The notes under the pieces: generated by a model
Told to the model about the DNA's origin: nothing
The model's input: only the letters and a program-made list of their open reading frames with translations
Database searches by the model: none
Assembly (NCBI GenBank): GCA_031269165.1
Contig: JAISZQ010000367.1
Span: 1 to 12,872, forward strand
From: Spirochaetaceae bacterium
Lineage (GTDB): Bacteria; Spirochaetota; Spirochaetia; Treponematales; Breznakiellaceae
Length of the DNA stretch: 12,872 bases
Reading direction: 5' to 3'
Translations under genes and position numbers: made by a program
In this document: positions 1 through 6,536 of the stretch, piece after piece
Numbering within the stretch: position 1 is the stretch's first letter
Layout of the letters: each line of letters begins with the position of its first letter

Positions 1-229
1 CGAGAGCCGAGAGCCGAGAGCCGAGAGCCGAGAGCCGAGAGCCGAGAGCCGAGAGCCGAGAGCCGAGAGCCGAGAGCCGAGAGCCGAGAGCCGAGAGCCG
101 AGAGCCAAGAGCCTAGAGCCGAGAGCCGAGAGCCGAGAGCCGAGAGCCGAGAGCCGAGAGCCGAGAGCCGAGAGCCGAGAGCCGAGAGCCACGAGCCACG
201 AGCCACGAGCCACGAGCCACGAGCCACGA
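1..229. repeat. Heptanucleotide tandem repeat (VNTR) upstream of glycosyltransferase
   Basis: Twenty-seven consecutive 7-bp units CGAGAGC fill 1-189, with two variant units (CAAGAGC at 106-112 and CTAGAGC at 113-119). Five CACGAGC units follow at 190-224, then a partial unit to 229. The array reaches the left window edge, so its full length is unknown. Because 7 is not a multiple of 3, every frame of the pure repeat reads the same stop-free heptapeptide cycle (R-E-P-R-A-E-S). The CTAGAGC unit puts a TAG at 114-116 in the frame that continues into the glycosyltransferase. The other two frames stop just after the array (TGA 236-238, TAA 247-249). It could be a slippage-prone contingency tract or a simple intergenic satellite. 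Confidence 0.95.
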
Positions 230-305
230 AAATTATGATGCATCGTTAAACCTTGTCAAGGGGGTAACGAGTGAAACTCGCGCCCTCACTCCGAATTCAC
301 ACAAT

Positions 306-1409
306 GTACTTGTCTGCGTTCCAACCTACAATGAAGCCGAAAACATAGAACCGTTTATTGACGCTGTTTTTGAAAACATCCCGCCGCAAGCGCATATTCT
401 TGTTATTGATGACAATTCCCCGGACGGCACGGCGCGGCTTGTCGAAAAGGCTATTGAAAAATATCCTGAAAGACTGCATCTCTTGAACCGTCCCGGCAAA
501 CAGGGTCTTGCGGCGGCATATCTGGCCGCCTTCGCGTGGGGGCTTTCAAAGGGCTGCAATGTTTTTCTCGAAATGGATGCGGACTTTTCCCACAATCCCG
601 CTTACCTTCCCGCGATGCTTGCGGAAATTGAGACCCACGATGTCGTAATCGGTTCGCGGAACATACAGGGCGGCGGCGTTGAAGGCTGGACTTTTCTGCG
701 GAACCTCATTTCAAAAGGCAGCTCGCTCTATGCCCGCGCCGTACTGGGCTGCTCTATAAAAGACCTCACCGGCGGCTTCAATATGTGGACCAAAGCGGCA
801 CTCGAAAAAATCGGACTTGAGAACATCATCTCGAAGGGCTATTCGTTTCAGGTCGAAATGAAATACCGGGCCTTTATCGTGGGCTGCCGTATAAAAGAAA
901 TCCCGATACTGTTCACCGACCGGAAACGTGGAACTTCAAAAATGTCCAGGAGCATATTCTTCGAGGCGTTTATCAATGTCTGGAAAATTAAATTTGTCGC
1001 CGGAAGCAACACTGCGTTCACCCAGTTTATAAAGTTTTCCCTTACCGGCGGGCTTGGCACGGTAACAAACCTCGTCATCTTTTTCTTCTGCGCGGATGTG
1101 GCGGGACTGCCGGAAATTCCGGTGAGTGTGTGCTGTTTCCTTGTCGCGGCGACGCAAAACTATATCATCAATCACAAATGGTCTTTTAAGCAAAACACGG
1201 AAAACGAAGCCTTGTCCCCGAAAAAATGGCTTCAATTTATTGCCGCCTCTCTTTTGGGGCTCGCGGTAAACATCGCGGTAATGACACTTGTCATTACAAA
1301 CTTTGCCCCGCCTTATAAGTTTATCGCCCAAGCCTGCGGAATCATGGCGGGAATGACAATAAATTTTACACTTTCCAAATTGTTTGTGTGGAGGAAAAAT
1401 AATGACTAA
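306..1409 (+). CDS. Polyprenyl-phosphate glycosyltransferase (GT2, DPM1-like) fused to GtrA domain; 5' end disrupted or unresolved
   Basis: The N-terminal part is a GT-A family 2 transferase. It opens with VLVCVPTYNEAEN at 306, then VIDDNSPDG, and has the metal-binding DAD at 576-584. From about 1018 a GtrA-like domain with four hydrophobic helices follows (FIKFSLTGGLGT, then NYIINHKWSF). Such fusions load a sugar from an NDP donor onto a lipid phosphate at the membrane for envelope glycan modification. The start is the oddity. The frame is open from 117, but no ATG, GTG or TTG occurs in it before TTG 483, which would delete half of the catalytic core. A Shine-Dalgarno-like AAGGGGG at 258-264 followed by GTG 271 encodes MKLAPSLRIHT in the +1 frame, so one missing base near 271-305 would restore a normal start. 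The given start marks the first recognisable domain codon, not a start codon. It overlaps the next gene by 8 nt. Confidence 0.8.
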   Translation, partial: VLVCVPTYNEAENIEPFIDAVFENIPPQAHILVIDDNSPDGTARLVEKAIEKYPERLHLLNRPGKQGLAAAYLAAFAWGLSKGCNVFLEMDADFSHNPAYLPAMLAEIETHDVVIGSRNIQGGGVEGWTFLRNLISKGSSLYARAVLGCSIKDLTGGFNMWTKAALEKIGLENIISKGYSFQVEMKYRAFIVGCRIKEIPILFTDRKRGTSKMSRSIFFEAFINVWKIKFVAGSNTAFTQFIKFSLTGGLGTVTNLVIFFFCADVAGLPEIPVSVCCFLVAATQNYIINHKWSFKQNTENEALSPKKWLQFIAASLLGLAVNIAVMTLVITNFAPPYKFIAQACGIMAGMTINFTLSKLFVWRKNND

Positions 1410-2853
1410 CAAACGGATTCTGCCAAAAATCGCTGGTGCTTTAATGATTGTGTTTCCCATACTATTCTTTTTTCTGTTTAACACGCTTACCCCCTATTGG
1501 TGGGATGACTTTCCCAATGCGTGTTTTACCGTTTCATGGTATACGCCTCGTGAACGCCTGATAGGTTCGTTTCAGGATATGATACAATCAACCGGCAATC
1601 TCTTTACCAATCCCACGCTTGCCGGCAACGGGAGGGTTTTTATCAATTTTTTGCAGTTTGTGTTCTGCGCGCCAAAAAACAAAATTATTTTCGATGTGTG
1701 CAACACCATTGTCTATAGTCTTTTCATTATGCTTATTTGTTATCACAGTTTCGGTTCATTCAAGAAAATAGCGCCGTCCGCATTTTTGTTTGTCAATATT
1801 GCCATTTGGCTTTTAACCCCGGCGTGGGGGCAGGATTTCCTCTGGCTCACGGGAAGTCTGAATTATTTATGGAGTTTGACTCTCGCCCTGCTATTTCTTG
1901 TTCCATACCGGAAAAAATATGTAGATAATACATACACGCAAAAGATTATTCTTTCAATCCCGCTTTTTGTCTTAGGGGTAATAACAGGCTGGGGTATGCA
2001 GAATGCCGCAGGTGGTATCTGCGTTCTGCTGATCGGATATTTTATCCGAAAGTTTTTCCGAAAAGAAAAAATCTGTTTGTTTGAAGTTTTGGGAACAGGA
2101 GGAATCTTGACGGGTTTTTGTTTTCTTCTTTCCGCTTCAACTGGGCAGTTCTCCGGAATAAAAGAAATGGTTTTCAATTTTGCTAAATCACCTGTGGATT
2201 TTATCTATTACTGTGGGGTTCCCGTATGTATTGTCGTTGTCATGGGAGTGGAGATTTTTTGGTTCAGAAAAAACAAGGTGGACGTATTGCCGTTTGGTTG
2301 TTTTCTCACGGCACTCGTCAGTTTTTTCTCGTTGGCAATTGGATATATAAAGGAAAGGGCACTACTCGTCCCTGTAGTGTTTTTTATTATAGCGGGCTTA
2401 TATTTATTGCGCTCTTTTCACGAGACGCCGAAACGGTATTGGATTTTTGTTTATACGGTGGTTTTTTGTATCTTTATTCCATCCTTTTACAATGGAGGCA
2501 AAGATATTGTAAAAAGTTATCTGCTTTCAAAAGCCCGCGAAGAATTTATCTATGCGGAACGGGAACGCTGTGTTTCCGATGTTTATGTCAAAACGCCAAT
2601 TCCCGTCCAGGATTCTCATTCGGGTTTGTCAGATGGATTAGATATCTTATCCAACCCAGACGATCATCAATACAAGATTCATAACACCGCAAAATCGCTT
2701 TTTTATGGTGTTCGTTCGTTAACCGGAATAGAAGCAGACACTGCGACTCATTTAAAGGATTCATTTAAAGCGTTTTTTAATGAGCCGTCCAAAGAACAAC
2801 GGTCAATAAAAAACTTGTTTCTTACTATTTATCAAAATTGGGAGAGTAAATAA
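1402..2853 (+). CDS. DUF6056-like multi-pass membrane protein, putative envelope glycan enzyme
   Basis: This is a 483-aa very hydrophobic protein with roughly ten predicted membrane helices and a soluble C-terminal tail of about 100 residues. Near the N-terminus an acidic pair lies in YWWDDFPNACF (Asp35-Asp36), right after the first helix. It is followed by GNGR (75-78) and GSLNYLW (151-157). That pattern is typical of DUF6056 proteins, which resemble GT-C lipid-linked glycosyltransferases; the catalytic role is inferred. ATG 1402 is chosen because GAGGAAA (1391-1397) precedes it, while the alternative start at 1384 lies within that ribosome-binding region. The gene overlaps the GtrA-fusion gene (ATGACTAA), implying translational coupling. 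A DPM1-like enzyme making a lipid-linked sugar followed by a GT-C-like membrane protein that uses it is a coherent pair. The gene is visibly more AT-rich than the next operon. Confidence 0.72.
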   Translation: MTNKRILPKIAGALMIVFPILFFFLFNTLTPYWWDDFPNACFTVSWYTPRERLIGSFQDMIQSTGNLFTNPTLAGNGRVFINFLQFVFCAPKNKIIFDVCNTIVYSLFIMLICYHSFGSFKKIAPSAFLFVNIAIWLLTPAWGQDFLWLTGSLNYLWSLTLALLFLVPYRKKYVDNTYTQKIILSIPLFVLGVITGWGMQNAAGGICVLLIGYFIRKFFRKEKICLFEVLGTGGILTGFCFLLSASTGQFSGIKEMVFNFAKSPVDFIYYCGVPVCIVVVMGVEIFWFRKNKVDVLPFGCFLTALVSFFSLAIGYIKERALLVPVVFFIIAGLYLLRSFHETPKRYWIFVYTVVFCIFIPSFYNGGKDIVKSYLLSKAREEFIYAERERCVSDVYVKTPIPVQDSHSGLSDGLDILSNPDDHQYKIHNTAKSLFYGVRSLTGIEADTATHLKDSFKAFFNEPSKEQRSIKNLFLTIYQNWESK

Positions 2854-2888
2854 AAGATAGTGGCAAATCTCACAAGAACCTTTATTAC

Positions 2889-3022
2889 GGTTAACCGCAG
2901 ATGATATGGAATCACAAATCTTAATCACAAGGAACCACAGATGAACACGGATTACCGCAGATGAAACAAGATAGGGAGTGAAAAATCTGTGCCTATCCGT
3001 TTCATCTGGGTAATCCGTGGTT
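2889..3022. repeat. Imperfect inverted repeat between convergent genes, possible bidirectional terminator
   Basis: A left arm at about 2933-2967 (starting AACCACAGATGAACACGG) pairs imperfectly with a right arm at 2987-3022 (ending GGGTAATCCGTGGTT). A related word, CCGCAGATGA, occurs at 2895-2904 and again at 2955-2964, so the left side is itself repeated. The unit lies in the 205-bp gap between the stop of the plus-strand membrane-protein gene and the stop of minus-strand gnd. It could act as a terminator for both, but there is no clean uridine tract. It may instead be a dispersed genomic repeat. Confidence 0.6.
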
Positions 3023-3058
3023 AAATGTGATAATCCCCTTGTTTTTTATCGCCCCGCC

Positions 3059-4510
3059 TCACACCGTATAGGTCGTCGACGCGGTGGTGCCGCCTTCGCC
3101 GGTCCAGTTGGTGTGAAAGACTTCGCCGCGTTTTGCGTCGAGCCGCTCGTAGGTGTGCGCGCCGAAGTAGTCGCGCTGGGCCTGCAAGAGGTTGGCGGGC
3201 AACTTTTCGCAACGGTAGCCGTCGTAGTAACTGAGCGCGGCGGCCATCGCGGGAACGGGAATGCCCGACTGGACGGCGGCGGCACAGACGGCACGCCAGC
3301 CTGACTGGGCGGCTTCGATCTTGGCCTTGAAGTAGTCATCAAGGAGCAGGTTCGAAAGGCCCGGATTTTTGTCGAAGGCTTTCTTGATGTCGCCCAAGAA
3401 CACGCTGCGAATGATACAGCCGCCCCGCCACATGAGCGCGATTTGGCCGTAGTTGAGTTTCCAGCCGTACGTCGCGGCGGCGGTACGCATCAGCGCGTAG
3501 CCCTGGGCGTAACTCACGATCTTCGAGGCGAAGAGGGCCTGGCGAATCGCCCCGATAAACGTCTTTTTGTCGAGGTTTATCTTGGGGTCGGGGCCTTTCA
3601 GCGTTTTCGCGGCGGCGACGCGCTCTTCCTTGATGGCCGAAAGACAGCGGCTAAACACCGCCTCGCCGATCAGCGTGAGGGCGATCCCCTCGTCAAGGGC
3701 GGAAATCACCGTCCACTTGCCGGTTCCCTTCTGGCCCGCCGTGTCGAGGATATGGTCAACGAGCGGAGAGCCATCCTTGTCCTTGTAGGCGAGGATGTCA
3801 CGGGTAATCTGGACGAGGTAACTGTCAAGTTCCCCCTTGTTCCACTCGGCAAAGACCTCGTGCATCTCGGCGGCGGTCAGCCCTAAGCCGTCCCGCATGA
3901 GCTGGTAGGCTTCACAGATGAGTTGCATGTCGCCGTACTCGATGCCGTTGTGCACCACTTTGACAAAGTGGCCCGCGCCGCCCTGTCCGACCCATTCACA
4001 GCAGGGACTGCCATCCTCGACCTTGGCCGAGATCGCCTGAAACACCGGTTTTACGAGGGGCCACGCCTTCTCGCTGCCGCCGGGCATCATCGAGGGGCCT
4101 TTCAACGCGCCCTCTTCGCCACCGGAAACGCCGGTGCCGACATAAAGCAATCCCTTGCTCTCCAAGTAGGCGGTACGGCGCGTGGTGTCCGGGAAATGGC
4201 TGTTCCCTCCGTCGATGATCACGTCGCCGCTTTCCAGAAGCGGGAGCAGGGTCTCGATGAAGTCATCGACGGCCTGGCCCGCCTTCACCATCAAAAAAAC
4301 CTTGCGCGGCTTTTCCAGTTGGGACACAAATTCTTCGAGCGTCATCGCGCCCACGATGTTCTTACCCTTCGCGCGTCCATTGATAAAATCCGTCACCTTC
4401 TGGGTGGTGCGGTTGTACACGCTCACGGTGAACCCTTTGCTCTCCATATTCATCACGAGGTTTTCCCCCATGACGGCGAGCCCGACAAGTCCAATATCGC
4501 TTTTCTTCAT
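3059..4510 (-). CDS. gnd: 6-phosphogluconate dehydrogenase, decarboxylating
   Basis: This cytoplasmic enzyme converts 6-phosphogluconate and NADP+ to ribulose 5-phosphate, CO2 and NADPH in the oxidative pentose phosphate pathway. The 483-residue length matches the long (E. coli/animal) type. The N-terminal Rossmann domain shows GLVGLAVMG (7-15) and the NADP-selective YNRTTQ (32-37). The substrate signature VSGGEEGALKGPSMMPGG lies at 128-145. The active site is seen in FVKVVHNGIEYGDMQ, with Lys184, His187, Asn188 and Glu191. The all-helical dimer domain and the flexible GGTTASTTYTV tail close the protein. It starts 4 nt after the stop of the upstream kinase gene, and its Shine-Dalgarno (AGAGGT) overlaps that stop, so the two are co-transcribed and probably coupled. 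No truncation or missing key residue is seen. Confidence 0.97.
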   Translation of the reverse strand: MKKSDIGLVGLAVMGENLVMNMESKGFTVSVYNRTTQKVTDFINGRAKGKNIVGAMTLEEFVSQLEKPRKVFLMVKAGQAVDDFIETLLPLLESGDVIIDGGNSHFPDTTRRTAYLESKGLLYVGTGVSGGEEGALKGPSMMPGGSEKAWPLVKPVFQAISAKVEDGSPCCEWVGQGGAGHFVKVVHNGIEYGDMQLICEAYQLMRDGLGLTAAEMHEVFAEWNKGELDSYLVQITRDILAYKDKDGSPLVDHILDTAGQKGTGKWTVISALDEGIALTLIGEAVFSRCLSAIKEERVAAAKTLKGPDPKINLDKKTFIGAIRQALFASKIVSYAQGYALMRTAAATYGWKLNYGQIALMWRGGCIIRSVFLGDIKKAFDKNPGLSNLLLDDYFKAKIEAAQSGWRAVCAAAVQSGIPVPAMAAALSYYDGYRCEKLPANLLQAQRDYFGAHTYERLDAKRGEVFHTNWTGEGGTTASTTYTV

Positions 4511-4514
4511 CTTG

Positions 4515-5588
4515 TTACCTCTTTACCCTTGCGTTTCCTTTGTAAATACTCCACACCTGATCCTCGTCGGACGGGGTGCCATAGTCGGTGACCACGGTCG
4601 TGGCGAGCGCGCCGGTTGCCCAGCCGAACTGGAGCCACTTTTCCGGTTCCCAGCCTTTGAGGATGCCGTAGAGAAGGCCCGCCACAAAGCCGTCGCCGCC
4701 GCCGATGCGGTCAAGCACATCGATGTCGCGGGGCGCTTCCTCGTACCAGCGGCCTTCCGCCCGGAGAATCGCGCCCCAACTGTGCCGGTTCGCGCTGTGG
4801 ACTTCCCGCAACGTCGTGGCGAACACCTGCGTGTTGGGGTACGCCTTCGCAACTTCCTCGATCATGCCCTTGAAGCCGTCGATCTTTGCGGCAAGCCCCG
4901 AACCGCCCGACGGCGGCCCCTTGATGCCCAGTGCCAACTGAAAGTCCTCCTCGTTGCCGATGAGAATGTCCGCAGCCCCGGCAATTTCCTTGAACGCCGC
5001 GCTCAACTCCGCTTCCCGTCCCTTCCAGAACGAGGCCCGGTAGTTGAGGTCAAACGAGATCAGCGTCCCGTTCTTCTTGGCCGCCCGCGCCGTTTCGAGA
5101 CAGGCCGCCGAGGTGTCCTTGCTCATCGACGCAATCAGCCCCGACAGATGGAGGATCCGACACCCGTCCTTGCCAAAAATCCGGTCGAGGTCGAAGTCCT
5201 TCGCCGCAATCGTGCGGCCAACTTCCCCGGCACGGTCGTTATGCACCACCGGCCCCCGAACACCGTAGCCCGCATCGGCAATATTGAACTGATGACGGAA
5301 TCCCCACGGCCCGCCCTGCTCAACCTCCGCGCCTTCGTACGCGATGTTCCGCTTGCGAAGCTCGCCCTTGATAAACTGCGCGATGGGGCTCCCTGCCACA
5401 AACTTGGTCAGCACCTTGGTGCGGAGTCCGAGACTGGCCGCCACATTCAGCACATTACTCTCCGCACTCGTCGCCTGCATCTCGTACAGGCTGCTCGTCT
5501 GAATCGGCTGCCGCCCCGTCGGCGTAATTCGCACTCCCATGCTGGTCAACGTCAACAAATCCACAGAAACATCTTTTTTCAAATGCAT
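4515..5588 (-). CDS. kdgK: PfkB-family sugar kinase, probably 2-keto-3-deoxygluconate kinase
   Basis: This is a 357-aa ribokinase/PfkB-fold kinase that phosphorylates a sugar acid with ATP in the cytoplasm. The C-terminal PfkB signature DRIGGGDGFVAGLLYG spans 293-308, with catalytic base Asp299 and the anion hole in GGGD. SFDLNYRASFW (178-188) and GNEEDF (211-216) resemble KDG kinases in particular, so KdgK is preferred. Another sugar-acid or fructose-type kinase cannot be excluded. ATG 5588 is chosen over the longer ATG at 5603 because AAGGAG (5595-5600), the natural ribosome-binding site, lies between them and is 6 nt from 5588. It is the first gene of an operon with gnd. A KDG kinase beside 6-phosphogluconate dehydrogenase points to use of gluconate or hexuronates entering Entner-Doudoroff and pentose phosphate routes. 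Confidence 0.78.
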   Translation of the reverse strand: MHLKKDVSVDLLTLTSMGVRITPTGRQPIQTSSLYEMQATSAESNVLNVAASLGLRTKVLTKFVAGSPIAQFIKGELRKRNIAYEGAEVEQGGPWGFRHQFNIADAGYGVRGPVVHNDRAGEVGRTIAAKDFDLDRIFGKDGCRILHLSGLIASMSKDTSAACLETARAAKKNGTLISFDLNYRASFWKGREAELSAAFKEIAGAADILIGNEEDFQLALGIKGPPSGGSGLAAKIDGFKGMIEEVAKAYPNTQVFATTLREVHSANRHSWGAILRAEGRWYEEAPRDIDVLDRIGGGDGFVAGLLYGILKGWEPEKWLQFGWATGALATTVVTDYGTPSDEDQVWSIYKGNARVKR

Positions 5589-5617
5589 AAGTCTCTCCTT
5601 CATATCTTGATACGGCT

Positions 5618-5644
5618 ATTATACCACACCTTTGGCAAAAACAA
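5618..5644 (-). promoter_or_regulatory. Extended -10 promoter of the kdgK-gnd operon
   Basis: On the minus strand TGGTATAAT (5618-5626) is a perfect -10 hexamer with the TGn extension. A weak -35-like TTGTTT lies at 5639-5644 with a 15-nt spacer. Transcription would start near 5611, giving a leader of roughly 23 nt that carries the AAGGAG ribosome-binding site. No obvious operator palindrome is seen in the leader. Confidence 0.65.
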
Positions 5645-5730
5645 TAGGCCGCGTTGCGCTGCGCGAATGGAAAATGGTGAATGGATAAGGGAAAATGAAC
5701 CACGAACCACACGAACAAACGCGATACCCT

Positions 5731-5780
5731 CGTCATTGCGAGCGAGCCGCTCATTGGAGCGGGCGAAGCGAAGCAATCGG
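5731..5780. repeat. REP-like palindromic element with nested hairpin
   Basis: It begins CGTCATTGCGAGCGAG and ends GCGAAGCGAAGCAATC, the two halves of a REP-like repeat seen several more times at 10561-10859 and 12281-12513. Between the halves sits an extra palindrome, CCGCTC-ATTG-GAGCGG (5747-5762), that the simple copies lack. It is non-coding and lies between the kdgK promoter and the MITE. Confidence 0.8.
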
Positions 5781-5840
5781 CTCAACGGGTCAACGCTTCG
5801 TGTTGCGCTAGTGAAATAACGGAACGGCTGAATAGTTACC

Positions 5841-6047
5841 TGAGGCTGTTCCAAAACCAAGCAAAAGGGGGAAAGCCTTCCCCCTCGCTCCAGCCCGCTC
5901 TCCGGTCGATATGTCCGCGCCTAAAGGCGCGTCCACACCTCCCTCCGTTTGGTCATCCGCTACCCCCTTCAACGGGGGTTTACCACCCCCGTAACGCCCC
6001 CGGATCACTGCGAGGAAAAAACCTCGTGGGGTTTTGGAACAGCCTCA
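5841..6047. mobile_element. 207-bp MITE with perfect 18-bp terminal inverted repeats
   Basis: TGAGGCTGTTCCAAAACC at 5841-5858 is exactly the reverse complement of 6030-6047. The 207-bp interior has no gene and contains short hairpins such as GCGCC-TAAA-GGCGC. These features define a non-autonomous miniature element that would need a transposase supplied elsewhere. The GGCTGTTCC-type ends resemble those of several DDE transposon families, but I cannot assign one. No target-site duplication is evident in the flanks. The interior from about 5881 to 5967 is homologous, in reverse orientation, to 6842-6934 in the second element. Confidence 0.75.
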
Positions 6048-6082
6048 TGTGATTCGTGGTAAAAATTCCTGAGTTCTAACCA

Positions 6083-6236
6083 TTTTTTGGCGATTGAAAG
6101 TAAATGACGTTGCCCTGAAACATCAGGGCAATATCAGTTGCTTTTTTTACCCAGCAGGAACTATAAAACCAGCATAAAATCAAAGAAATTAAATAAACAT
6201 ATCCGGCCGCTTTTTGGAAATTGAAAGGAAATGACG
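6083..6236. repeat. Pair of 27-bp direct repeats
   Basis: The stretches 6083-6109 and 6210-6236 match at about 23 of 27 positions (core ATTGAAAGKAAATGACG) and lie 127 bp apart in an AT-rich gap. The first copy is followed directly by the hairpin at 6110. Function is unknown. They may be remnants of a duplicated gene end or leader. Confidence 0.55.
6110..6148 (+). terminator. Perfect 9-bp hairpin followed by a T tract
   Basis: TTGCCCTGA (6110-6118) pairs perfectly with TCAGGGCAA (6123-6131) across an AACA loop. A run of seven T follows at 6142-6148, ten bases after the stem. That gap is longer than in a canonical Rho-independent terminator, so it may be a terminator remnant or another structured site. 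No gene ends just before it on the plus strand. Confidence 0.4.
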
Positions 6237-6254
6237 ATGATTCAACAAGAAATT

Positions 6255-6303
6255 TGAAAATTTTCACGATTCGCTTGACAAAAAAAGCGAGTTCATATAT
6301 CCT
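6255..6303 (+). promoter_or_regulatory. Sigma-70-type promoter with upstream palindrome
   Basis: TTGACA at 6275-6280 is a perfect -35. After a 17-nt spacer comes TATCCT (6298-6303), in an AT-rich tract. A perfect 12-bp palindrome, TGAAAATTTTCA, sits at 6255-6266 just upstream and could be an operator or simply AT-rich sequence. The promoter drives a ribosome-binding site and a broken short gene at 6354. It may also reach the ABC transporter operon at 6975 if transcription reads through. Confidence 0.6.
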
Positions 6304-6353
6304 ATAAAATATAAGTATTTTATAGTAATTTATACAATTCCAAAGGAGTAACC

Positions 6354-6480
6354 ATGAGAAAACAGATCGGGGATTTGGAAATTTAATGAAAAGGCTTTGG
6401 AAACGGGGTATCTGGAGCAAGAGGAACGCATCGGTGGAGGCGGTATTCCTCTGCTTTTGGAAACAGCATCAGGCTATTGA
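6354..6480 (+). pseudogene. Frameshifted 5' remnant of an unrecognised gene
   Basis: AAAGGAG (6342-6348) stands 5 nt before ATG 6354, which encodes MRKQIGDLEI and stops at TAA 6384-6386. Shifting the frame by +1 at 6385 continues with protein-like sequence NEKALETGYLEQEERIGG, rich in charged residues, then a short hydrophobic end and TGA at 6478-6480. The joined product would be about 41 residues. A good promoter and ribosome-binding site in front of such a short broken frame suggests a decayed gene cut off on the right, near the repeat element at 6537. I do not recognise the family. It could also be a 10-codon leader peptide. Confidence 0.4.
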
Positions 6481-6536
6481 CACAAAAAAGGGAGTATATT
6501 AGCATAGACTAACAATGGTTGGTGAAACTCAGCCTC

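Noticed and set aside
1..229. CRISPR array
   Set aside because: The repeat is a contiguous 7-bp tandem with no spacers.
483..1409. TTG 483 as the true start of the glycosyltransferase
   Set aside because: It would remove the conserved N-terminal nucleotide-binding strand and the DDN motif visible from 306.
4182..5819. 545-codon open frame on the plus strand
   Set aside because: It lies antisense to gnd and the kinase gene, whose family motifs are unambiguous; the long frame is a byproduct of GC-rich third positions.
6110..6148. Riboswitch or attenuator leader
   Set aside because: It is a single hairpin without conserved riboswitch sequence and with no gene directly downstream that it could control.
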